33,379 bases of DNA from Deltaproteobacteria bacterium (lineage in GTDB: Bacteria > Desulfobacterota > Dissulfuribacteria > Dissulfuribacterales > UBA3076). Where the stretch lies: NCBI GenBank assembly GCA_003194495.1, contig PQXE01000017.1:23416-56794 (forward strand). The letters are read 5' to 3'. Positions 25,401 to 31,803 of the stretch are shown here, piece after piece. Under the pieces are notes generated by a model. That model saw only the letters and a program-made list of their open reading frames with translations. It had not been told where the DNA came from and ran no database searches. Position 1 is the first letter of the stretch. The number at the start of each line of letters is the position of its first letter. The position numbers were made by a program, and so were the translations under genes.

Positions 25401-25459
25401 AGCTCGCGTTTCTGACGCCCGACGTACCCGAAACCTTAATTCTAAACCGAATCGAGTGA
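22427..25459 (+). CDS. Putative baseplate assembly protein, large gpJ-type (Afp12-like)
   Basis: A 1010-aa second J-type wedge protein. A cysteine-rich N-terminus (KCPDCCYPEILDSHACGCCEG) is probably a small zinc or disulfide knuckle. Next come PSIALLDAWATVADVLTFYQ and ERIANEGYLRTATERRSILE, the conserved start of this family. The C-terminal third has VTFGNGREGARLPTGVENIK, AEYRNGIGKPGNV and RDYEDFARLYAGIGKADAVE, typical of baseplate J. The middle (about 290-600) is larger than in compact homologues and more variable; part of it (about 23330-23930) is locally AT-richer than the flanks, possibly an inserted domain. It overlaps the previous gene by ATGA and ends 7 bp before the gpI-like gene. Confidence 0.9.
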   Translation: MKTKCPDCCYPEILDSHACGCCEGVDAVTPLATANRPGLSKLVYRIGTHVSFLETMMARLSSRDYPELSGLTTRDAADPSIALLDAWATVADVLTFYQERIANEGYLRTATERRSILELARLVGYKLRPGVSSSVFLAYTLDEKMTDEVIIPAGSRAQSIPGPDELPQSFEISEDLKARSKWNNLRPRMTRPQSATSIQSGSPNFLVQGPRVYLKGITTNLKPNDPLLISFGTGTPEFNRVKEVTPDATADRTLVTLQMAISVAEGRPIGAAPDHFSMVEENSEVRLIKDLTRPPSLQPASSLRLKRKLGDQFKKKGEAGYRTLSTFAPVLRDTLATAAANAIPTSHSNIKVYAFKIKAPLFGHNIPRKTTIPVDGGVIGDGGDWPIIETIGTGMGVAAVVGTQIAHEEEDKIYLDAPYDSILSGSWMIIETQETSRLTDKKTYIVKVNNVNASQNRSKYGASAPTTSIEIDFLDGHDARWIKISDNLNVPSDVIKGDDFHVLRSTTVHAQPEELELAEEPIEAPVCGGTDELLELDGFYEGLESGRWIIVSGEREIEGTSGVRFSELAMLASVTQDVFRAATNTAYPDHNQARADEKKHTFIKLAEKLQYCFKRDTITIYGNVAKATHGETRQEVLGSGDAGKAMQAFELKQFPLTYVSASNPTGVDSTLKLIVNDIEWHEADSLAGLRATDRNFITKTDDEDKTTVTFGNGREGARLPTGVENIKAEYRNGIGKPGNVKAEQVSLLVTKPLGVKEVINPLRASGGADRENRDQARKSAPLAVMALDRLVSVRDYEDFARLYAGIGKADAVEMTDGRRQIVHVTIAGADDIPIDETSDLFMNLRQALHDFGDPFQPIRLAVRELMMIVISARVRILPDYQWEPVVLRVRDALLDAFGFESRELGQDVLLSEVISVMQAVRGLAYVDVDTLGGIPEKQADEIVPGERRLLTPDEIASRVQELISASDEMNRPEARLRVNLADFEQGAIRPAQLAFLTPDVPETLILNRIE

Positions 25460-25466
25460 GATCGCC

Positions 25467-27737
25467 ATGAAAGATTCGAGAGAAGATCGTCTGTACGAAT
25501 TGCTGCCTCCGATCTATCGGATACAGGACGCCGAGCAAGGTGAACCGTTAAAGGCATTGTTGCGGGTCATCACCGAGCAAGTCAACTTGGTTGAAGACGA
25601 TATCCGGCAGCTCTATGAGAACTGGTTTATCGAAACCTGCGAGGACTGGGTTGTTCCTTATATTGGTGAATTGATCGGCTATGAACCCGTTCACGAAGCC
25701 GGCGAGCCGTCGACCGTGGATACGCCCCAAGGTAGGCTGCGCAATAAGATCCTCATCCCACGCCGTGAAGTCGCCAACACGATTCGCTACCGCCGGCGTA
25801 AAGGCACCCTTGCGTTGCTGGAATTGCTGGCCAACGACGTCGCCGGTTGGTCGGCGCGGGCAGTGGAATTTTACACGCTGCTGGGCTGGACACAGTCCCT
25901 CAACCATTTGTGTCTCGATCGAGGCGAAACAGTTGATATTCGTAAGGGCTCGTGGCTGGATCTGATCGATAGCCCCTTCGAGAGGTTCGCTCACACGGTA
26001 GATGTGCGGCGGATCAACTCATTTCGTTCACAAGGGCGACATAACATCCCAAGCATTGGTGTATTTGTATGGCGGTTGAAATCATATGCCGTGACAGAGA
26101 CACCGGCCTACTGCCTGGAAGCGGTGGGGCCGCATTGCTATACTTTCAGCGTCCTTGGCAATGATAGTCCCCTTTTCATGCTTCCGGAGCCGGAGCCTGA
26201 TCCGACCCATATTGCGGATGAATTTAATTTACCTGTCCCCATCAGACGACGTCTGTTTGAGGATCACAAAGCTCAACTCTATGGCCCTGACAAGAGTTTG
26301 CGAATTTGGAAAGGTGTCAAACGGGAAGGGCGAATCGTCCGGGAAGCCATCCCTGAGAGTCGAATTGTCCCTGCGGACTTGAGCGACTGGCAGTATCTTC
26401 CGCGCCGGGGAACGATCGCAGTCGACCCTGTACTCGGACGAATCGCCTTTCCAACACGGCAGTTACCGAAAAACGGCGTGTGGGTCAACTACCACTATGG
26501 GTTTAGTACGGACCTCGGGGGTGGCGAATATGAGCGAACGATTTCTCAGCCAACCGGATATACCCTTTACCTGGTCGGCGGAGATGAACAGTTTGAAACC
26601 ATTAATGCGGCTCTGGACCAATGGGGAATGGATTCTGAGACTGTTGCGGACGCCGTGATCGAGATCACCGACAGCGGCGTTTATGTCGAGCCCATCAATA
26701 TCGAATTTAAGGAGGGCCAGGAAAGCCTCCAGCTGCGCGTGGCCAACCAAACGCGCCCGATTATCCGACTTCTCGATTGGCAGACCAGCAAACCCGATGC
26801 TCTGACCGTTACAGGCAATAAAGGCAGCCGCTTTACACTCGATGGCGTGATGGTTACCGGACGCGGTGTACAGATAATGGGCGATCTGGCTGAACTAACC
26901 ATTCGCCATTCGACACTAATTCCCGGGTGGACTCTGGATTGCGATTGCGAGCCGCAACGTTACACTGAGCCAAGCCTGGAAATTTTTAGCCCCGATGTTT
27001 GTGTGAAAATAGAGTATTCCATTATCGGTGCGATCCAGATCGATCCGGCCATCTATGTACCTGATAGAGAACCTCACGGGGAAATACAGGAGGGCTTAAC
27101 CGATGATGAGGGGACGATGGCCCGATGCCGGGGCATTGGCGCCGAGGTGCGCCTCGATCCGATCCGGGTCTGCATCAGTGACAGCGTCCTCGATGCGACC
27201 CATCCCGAACTCGAAGCTTTCGGGGCTCCGGGTTGCCCGGTGGCACACGCCTGTCTGACCATCCTGCGCAGCACGGTATTCGGGCAGATACATGCCCACG
27301 CCATCCAGTTGGGTGAAAATACTATTTTTGATGGACGAGTCACGGTTGCCAGGCGTCAGAAAGGGTGTTTGCGTTTTTGTTATGTCATCCCGGAATCGCG
27401 CGCGCCGCGCTGCTACCGATGCCAGCCCGATCTGGTCATAGCCCCAATTATTGAAGCTTACCACAACGGTGCGATTAGCAAAGCGGAAAAGGATGACAAG
27501 AAGGAACTGGAACAAACACGTGTTCGCCCAATATTCAACAGTGTGCGCTATAGCACACCAACATATTGCCAGCTATCAAACTATTGCGCCCAAGAGATCA
27601 AAAGAGGTGCTGACGACGAATCGGAAATGGGTGTGTTTCACGATTTGTTTCAACCTCAACGGATGGCAAATTTGAGTGTTCGCTTGGACGAGTATTTACC
27701 TGCCCGAATGGATATCGGCATTATTGTATCGAGCTAG
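25467..27737 (+). CDS. gpI-like tail protein with beta-helix extension
   Basis: A 756-aa protein. Residues 1-125 match the phage tail protein I-like domain (YELLPPIYRIQDAEQGEPLK, ETCEDWVVPYIGELIGYEPV, then RRKGTLALLELLANDVAGW). The middle (about 370-620) has a right-handed beta-helix pattern of short strands and turns (FTLDGVMVTGRGVQIM, LAELTIRHSTLIPGW, RGIGAEVRLDP) with several cysteines. The C-terminus has CYRCQPD and ends in LDEYLPARMDIGIIVSS. The gpI part docks on the wedge; the beta-helix could support fibre attachment or receptor contact. The assignment to baseplate periphery rests on the N-terminus and position. Confidence 0.8.
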   Translation: MKDSREDRLYELLPPIYRIQDAEQGEPLKALLRVITEQVNLVEDDIRQLYENWFIETCEDWVVPYIGELIGYEPVHEAGEPSTVDTPQGRLRNKILIPRREVANTIRYRRRKGTLALLELLANDVAGWSARAVEFYTLLGWTQSLNHLCLDRGETVDIRKGSWLDLIDSPFERFAHTVDVRRINSFRSQGRHNIPSIGVFVWRLKSYAVTETPAYCLEAVGPHCYTFSVLGNDSPLFMLPEPEPDPTHIADEFNLPVPIRRRLFEDHKAQLYGPDKSLRIWKGVKREGRIVREAIPESRIVPADLSDWQYLPRRGTIAVDPVLGRIAFPTRQLPKNGVWVNYHYGFSTDLGGGEYERTISQPTGYTLYLVGGDEQFETINAALDQWGMDSETVADAVIEITDSGVYVEPINIEFKEGQESLQLRVANQTRPIIRLLDWQTSKPDALTVTGNKGSRFTLDGVMVTGRGVQIMGDLAELTIRHSTLIPGWTLDCDCEPQRYTEPSLEIFSPDVCVKIEYSIIGAIQIDPAIYVPDREPHGEIQEGLTDDEGTMARCRGIGAEVRLDPIRVCISDSVLDATHPELEAFGAPGCPVAHACLTILRSTVFGQIHAHAIQLGENTIFDGRVTVARRQKGCLRFCYVIPESRAPRCYRCQPDLVIAPIIEAYHNGAISKAEKDDKKELEQTRVRPIFNSVRYSTPTYCQLSNYCAQEIKRGADDESEMGVFHDLFQPQRMANLSVRLDEYLPARMDIGIIVSS

Positions 27738-27746
27738 GAGGACAAC

Positions 27747-29156
27747 ATGTACGACGATAAATTTACAAAAGGAATGCGCGGAGAGTTCAGGGGCGATTTT
27801 ACACGGGACACGTTCGATCCAATAAGACAATTTTCCCGCGTGCTGATGCAACAAGGGCGGGTGCAACTGGATGCCGATTGGAACGAGCAGGTTTCGATTC
27901 TCTTGTACTATTTTCGGAAGTTCGGCACGGATTTAATGGGACCCCATGGTGCCCCACGTACCGTCGATGGGAATCCGGGAGAAGGCTTTGAGATCATTGC
28001 AAATGGATCTACTTTCGATATCGGCCCAGGCCATTACTATGTTAATGGGATTCTTTGCGAGAATGATGACGAGAATCTTACTTTTCGCATACAGCCCGAT
28101 TTACCGTTTACACCGGAAGAATTGGAGGAATCGTTAGCTGAAGGAGATTACCTTGTTTACCTCGATGTCTGGGAACGTCATCTCAGCTATGTAGAAGATG
28201 ACTATATGAGGGAAAAAGCCCTTGGTGGCCCTGATACAGCTACACGTGCAAAAATAGTGTGGCAGGTGAAGGTGATAAACCATGATAACTTCGAGGGTAG
28301 TGATATTGATCCCAACAAACTTAAATCGAACTATGACATGTTCCTAACAGCAGTGACGATTGCCAAGGAAGGGAAGCCAGGCTCAGGACTACTCAAGGCC
28401 AGAGCCAAGAAGACGCCAGACGACAATACAGATCCTTGTTTGACCTCACCGGAAGCAAGTTATCGCGGTGCCGAGAATCAGCTTTACCGCGTAGAGATTC
28501 ATGAGGATGGCTATGCTAAGGGGGATGCTAACCGGACGACCTTCAAGTGGTCGCGCGAAAACGGTTCGGTGATTTTCCCTATCATGGATATCAATGACGT
28601 AGTTGTTACACTTGAGCACCTGGGTCGTGACAGTCGCTTTGGTCTAAAGCCGAATGATTGGGTTGAGATTGTTGACGACGATTATATTTTACGAAACCGA
28701 GCGGATGCGCTGCTGCAAATTGAAGAAATCGACCCGGAAAACTTACAAGTGACTTTGAAAAATCCACCGGATTCGCTTGTCGGGACCGATAAAGATAAAC
28801 ATCCATATTTGCGCCGGTGGGATCAAAAAGATGGCGATTTGAATGGGTTACTTGTGAAGGAAGGCAATGGAGAATCGGATTGGATTCCACTCGAGGACGG
28901 CGTGGAGATTCAGTTTCCCACACCCGACGATGGAAACAACAGTTATGTGTATGAGACCGGTGATTACTGGCTGATTCCGGCTCGTACCGCCACGGGCGAT
29001 GTTGAATGGCCTGGTCCGGTGGATGCTCCACTTGCTCTCCCACCACAGGGCGTCGAGCATCATTACGCGCCACTCAGGAACATAACCGTCAACACTAGTG
29101 GCGATGTTGCCGTCGCTGAAGATCTCCGACGTAAATTAATAAAGAATTGGAAATAG
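27747..29156 (+). CDS. DUF6519-like eCIS protein
   Basis: A 469-aa protein with the opening RGDFTRDTFDPIRQFSRVLM then QQGRVQLDADWNEQVSI, which I associate with DUF6519, a domain found at the ends of eCIS and phage-like loci. The middle is strand-rich with NQLYRVEIHEDG and TFKWSRENGSVIFPI motifs and a GDYWLIPARTATGDVEWPG segment near the C-terminus. The function is not established. The terminal position after the gpI-like gene suggests a distal baseplate part or a fibre anchor. A strong ribosome site (taggagg) precedes the ATG, and it is the last clear gene of the operon. No separate tail-fibre gene of the Afp13 type is seen. Confidence 0.75.
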   Translation: MYDDKFTKGMRGEFRGDFTRDTFDPIRQFSRVLMQQGRVQLDADWNEQVSILLYYFRKFGTDLMGPHGAPRTVDGNPGEGFEIIANGSTFDIGPGHYYVNGILCENDDENLTFRIQPDLPFTPEELEESLAEGDYLVYLDVWERHLSYVEDDYMREKALGGPDTATRAKIVWQVKVINHDNFEGSDIDPNKLKSNYDMFLTAVTIAKEGKPGSGLLKARAKKTPDDNTDPCLTSPEASYRGAENQLYRVEIHEDGYAKGDANRTTFKWSRENGSVIFPIMDINDVVVTLEHLGRDSRFGLKPNDWVEIVDDDYILRNRADALLQIEEIDPENLQVTLKNPPDSLVGTDKDKHPYLRRWDQKDGDLNGLLVKEGNGESDWIPLEDGVEIQFPTPDDGNNSYVYETGDYWLIPARTATGDVEWPGPVDAPLALPPQGVEHHYAPLRNITVNTSGDVAVAEDLRRKLIKNWK

Positions 29157-29190
29157 TACTTGGTTATACCTTAAAGATTCTACTGCTACC

Positions 29191-29619
29191 ATGGGACCTG
29201 ATTTTCCCTTTGATCTAGATGTACAAGTTGATGCACGAATTAGTTATCCTGCATTGGAAGGCCGTCAGAGGACAACACCGGATATTGAGTCGGACGCCAC
29301 ACCAATGGAGCAACACTCTTTCGGCGATTTTCGCCTGGCCGGCTGGCAGGAACAAAATTTAGTGAGGTGCGATCTTTCCGCTTATAACGACGAATTGAAC
29401 CACCTTTATTTTGGCTGGATGACTCCGGAGGACAGGGCCTTTGTTCATCATAACTGGTTTGGATTTATATGCCATCGGCTGGTGGCTCCCCGCTTTCAAG
29501 CATCTTTTGGAAAAATAGTGGGAAAAGGCCTGCACAGATCTCTGAAGACCTTTGACGGTTGTTTTAACCCTTCAAGAAAAGACACCTCACCGAAAAGTGG
29601 TAGCGTTTTTTCTGAATGA
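29191..29619 (+). CDS. ORF resembling the N-terminal part of an M15-type peptidase (possibly truncated)
   Basis: A 142-aa ORF starting 34 bp after the DUF6519 stop, with no clear ribosome site. The C-terminal portion FGKIVGKGLHRSLKTFDGCFNPSR resembles the segment of M15-type D-Ala-D-Ala/L-Ala-D-Glu peptidase domains that precedes the metal-binding HSWG-AIDIN region. That region is absent: the frame ends in SGSVFSE, and I saw no continuation in the other frames up to 29683. Thus it may be a broken peptidoglycan peptidase, possibly a former effector domain, or an unrelated small protein. The resemblance is recalled, not searched. Confidence 0.4.
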   Translation: MGPDFPFDLDVQVDARISYPALEGRQRTTPDIESDATPMEQHSFGDFRLAGWQEQNLVRCDLSAYNDELNHLYFGWMTPEDRAFVHHNWFGFICHRLVAPRFQASFGKIVGKGLHRSLKTFDGCFNPSRKDTSPKSGSVFSE

Positions 29620-29621
29620 AC

Positions 29622-29650
29622 TTGACAAGGTGGAATAATCTCGTGAGAAT
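29622..29650 (+). promoter_or_regulatory. Promoter candidate for the 29684-30942 genes
   Basis: TTGACA at 29622-29627 and GAGAAT at 29645-29650 are separated by 17 bp, a perfect -35 with a four-of-six -10. It lies 34 bp before a gene with a strong ribosome site. The start of a new transcription unit here would separate these secreted or membrane proteins from the injection-system operon. No terminator is evident just upstream, so read-through is possible. Confidence 0.35.
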
Positions 29651-29683
29651 GGGATCCGATTAATAAACTTCAAGGAGGACGCT

Positions 29684-30010
29684 ATGAAGATCTGCACTTT
29701 CGTCCTGTTAACCATTTTAATTTTCCCACCGGCAACCTATGCAGGAAAAATCAATGGAACTTTGAGGCAAGACGGCCGATCCGTCGGTCATGGGGTGTCC
29801 ATTCAGATTACCTGTGCTCAAGGAGCCTATCCTGGAACGACGAATGAGCGTGGCGCTTACAGCATCTATGTTAACGAGACCGGCAATTGTTCTTTTGAGC
29901 TTCCTGGCTTTTCCGGAGCCGGACATCCGATTAATTCCTACCGGGACCCGGTTCGCTATGACTTCGAGTTGATCAGGCAGAGCGACTGTTACGTCCTGCG
30001 CAGGAGATAA
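29684..30010 (+). CDS. Secreted small protein with carboxypeptidase-regulatory-like pattern
   Basis: A 108-aa protein with a classic signal peptide (MKICTFVLLTILIFPPATYA, cleavage likely after residue 20). The mature part has strand-turn repeats: KINGTLRQDGRSVGHGVSIQ, GTTNERGAYSIYV and FELPGF, the pattern of a small Ig-like carboxypeptidase-regulatory domain. The function is unknown. The ribosome site aaggagg at 29672-29678 is excellent. The next gene begins 2 bp after its stop, so the two are coupled. The partial similarity in fold to the lipoprotein at 31007 suggests a shared surface role. Confidence 0.7.
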   Translation: MKICTFVLLTILIFPPATYAGKINGTLRQDGRSVGHGVSIQITCAQGAYPGTTNERGAYSIYVNETGNCSFELPGFSGAGHPINSYRDPVRYDFELIRQSDCYVLRRR

Positions 30011-30012
30011 CA

Positions 30013-30942
30013 ATGGCGAACGAAAAGGACACCGGGAACAAACCGGGGAGGAAAAAGGACACCTGGGACAAATGGGATATTGTTCTCAGACCTGTAGGCG
30101 GTTTGCTGGCGGCTTTATCGATAGCCCTTGTCGGATTCTTCGGTTCACAATACTTAGAGGGACAACAAACAACGGAAACCAACATTCGGCTTTATGCCGA
30201 ACTTATGAGCAACCGGGAGAAAGCCGATAGCGACCTTCGAAAGGAGATGTTTAATGCTATTATAAAAGCCTTCCTGGAATCCAACTCACCGGAAAACAGG
30301 CTGGAAGACAAGAAGGAAGTCCTTGCTTTGGAGTTAATCGCTTATAACTTCCACGATGTGATCGATCTCGGTCCTTTGTTTAAACATGTGGAGGAAAATA
30401 TCCAAAACAATCCGGAAGACGAGCGTATAATCCTACAGAGACGTTTAGAAAAAGTCGGCAGTGAGGTAGCGGATAAACAAATTGGCGCACTAGAAGATGT
30501 TGGTGTTGTTCGGCCCATGACTGTGTTCTTTGAAGACTTGGAAAACAATCCCGAAGGTATCCAATTACTCGATGAGACACTCCGGTTCACTTCGGCGGAC
30601 ATGGGTTCCTGCGGGCCAAATCGCCTTTTCATTGTCGATGTGCTCGACTACGACCAGAACAAAAAAGAGCTACGCGTCAGATTAGAAATCTGGATGGAAG
30701 ACAAAGTCGAAGCCGATTTTACCTTTAATGTCGGATTCTTCGACTTTCCTATGATAGACAACACACGTCTCTCAAAAGGACAACGCGTCGCGATCGTGTT
30801 AAGACGATGGGAATCCGGAAGTGCGGAATTAGCGCTGGTTTACTTTCCGGGTTCGCGTGCCAGCCTTAAAGAGAAGCCCTATTACGACGAGGTTGTTCAT
30901 GAACTCGTACGTACACGAAAAATGCTGAGCAAGCCACAATGA
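30013..30942 (+). CDS. Single-pass membrane protein of unknown function
   Basis: A 309-aa protein. A positively charged N-terminus (KKDTWDKWDIVLRP) is followed by one hydrophobic segment, VGGLLAALSIALVGFFGSQYL (about residues 28-47), then a largely helical, charged region (about 50-165) and a strand-rich C-terminal region (RLFIVDVLDYDQNKKELRVR, VEADFTFNVGFFDFP). I recognise no family. By the positive-inside rule the N-terminus is cytoplasmic and the bulk would be periplasmic. It follows the secreted protein by 2 bp with an aggaga ribosome site, so they probably work together. No link to the injection system can be shown beyond proximity. Confidence 0.65.
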   Translation: MANEKDTGNKPGRKKDTWDKWDIVLRPVGGLLAALSIALVGFFGSQYLEGQQTTETNIRLYAELMSNREKADSDLRKEMFNAIIKAFLESNSPENRLEDKKEVLALELIAYNFHDVIDLGPLFKHVEENIQNNPEDERIILQRRLEKVGSEVADKQIGALEDVGVVRPMTVFFEDLENNPEGIQLLDETLRFTSADMGSCGPNRLFIVDVLDYDQNKKELRVRLEIWMEDKVEADFTFNVGFFDFPMIDNTRLSKGQRVAIVLRRWESGSAELALVYFPGSRASLKEKPYYDEVVHELVRTRKMLSKPQ

Positions 30943-31006
30943 AGAGCTACTCAATCCGTTTACTGTGCTTTTTATATAAGGCCATCTTGTCACAACCGGA
31001 CTATTT

Positions 31007-31516
31007 ATGCTGAAAATGTTTACTCATACGGTTTCAATGATCATTTTGGTTTTGAAGTCAATCGGGCTGGCGGGCTGCGCTAGCGCAGAAAGTGCGAATA
31101 TTGGCAATGGAACAGAACATACTGCCCAACAATCCCAGCACAGCGACAACGACACGCTAGCCGATCAACATAGCTCGGCGGAAGAAGCAAATGAGACGGT
31201 TACACAGGATACCGCGGCCCTGGAAACTGCGCAGAATACAACCATCAAAGTGGTTGTCAAGGCGCAAGGCGGCGATGAAGAGCTTGTCCTAATACAAGGT
31301 GCCAATGTTTTTGTGAAATCAGGCGACGGTCAAGAATTTTCAGCTAAAACAAACAGCAAAGGTGTCGCTGTCTTGCTGGTTATTCCCCGTGGAAAAATTA
31401 AGGTCCAAGTAACGGCTTCTGGATTTAAGACTTTCGGCGAACGCTATGAACTCGTCGAGAAAGAAGAATCCATAGAGATTGAATTAGAAATACGAGATCT
31501 ACCAATTGTTGATTAA
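31007..31516 (+). CDS. Lipoprotein with carboxypeptidase-regulatory-like domain
   Basis: A 169-aa protein. A hydrophobic signal segment ends in the lipobox LAGC, making Cys24 the likely lipid-anchored residue. A low-complexity linker rich in Q, S, E, T and N (about 28-78) follows. The C-terminal domain (about 79-165) has the order LIQGANVFVKSGDGQEFSAK, TNSKGVAVLLVIPRGKIKVQ, VTASGFKTF, the typical PEGA/carboxypeptidase-regulatory strand pattern. It would sit on the outer or inner membrane facing the periplasm or surface. The ribosome site is weak. It is separated from the membrane protein upstream by 64 bp. Specific function unknown. Confidence 0.7.
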   Translation: MLKMFTHTVSMIILVLKSIGLAGCASAESANIGNGTEHTAQQSQHSDNDTLADQHSSAEEANETVTQDTAALETAQNTTIKVVVKAQGGDEELVLIQGANVFVKSGDGQEFSAKTNSKGVAVLLVIPRGKIKVQVTASGFKTFGERYELVEKEESIEIELEIRDLPIVD

Positions 31517-31561
31517 AACAAACTTGGGGACGTTCATAAGTAAATGGTTAATATAATGACT

Positions 31562-31801
31562 TGCCTTCCCTTTTGACTAAGGTTGTGGCTTGGGCTAAAC
31601 TGGCAGCCTATGGAAACGAGTTATGCCTCTGATATTTTAGATTTTTCTACAAGATTCCAAAGTGGAAAAGCTTGTTTTGAGTACTTGCGTGAAATTCGGT
31701 GGCCAGACGGGTTTATCTGTCCGGCTTGCGGTAACCATGGGGGCTGCTCAAAGCCATTGGGATTCAAAGCTTTGAAGCAACCTTAGTCAAATGGGAAGGC
31801 A
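31562..31801 (+). mobile_element. Internally deleted IS1595-family relic (MITE-like)
   Basis: A 240-bp element with 24-bp terminal inverted repeats, one mismatch (left 31562-31585, right 31778-31801; core tttgactaaggttg and its complement). The flanks taatgact (31554-31561) and taatgaaa (31802-31809) agree in six of eight positions, compatible with an aged 8-bp target duplication. Inside, the first part of an IS1595-type transposase is retained and the rest lost. The ends differ from those of the two copies at 1-2217, so this is a different IS of the same family. Confidence 0.75.
31610..31786 (+). pseudogene. N-terminal fragment of an IS1595-family transposase
   Basis: A reading frame from ATG 31610 gives about 58 residues. 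The segment ACFEYLREIRWPDGFICPAC matches the zinc-binding start of IS1595 transposases (compare WPDGFKCPICGS in the two copies at 1-2217). After CGNHGG the similarity stops, and the frame runs to a stop at 31786 within the right terminal repeat. The second Cys pair and the whole catalytic domain are missing, so it is non-functional. Confidence 0.8.
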
Positions 31802-31803
31802 TA

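Noticed and set aside
6849..29156. Type VI secretion system or prophage
   Set aside because: No TssB/TssC pair, TssJLM membrane complex, ClpV, capsid, portal, terminase or lysis genes. The DUF4255, AAA+, Afp7-like and DUF4157 genes point to eCIS.
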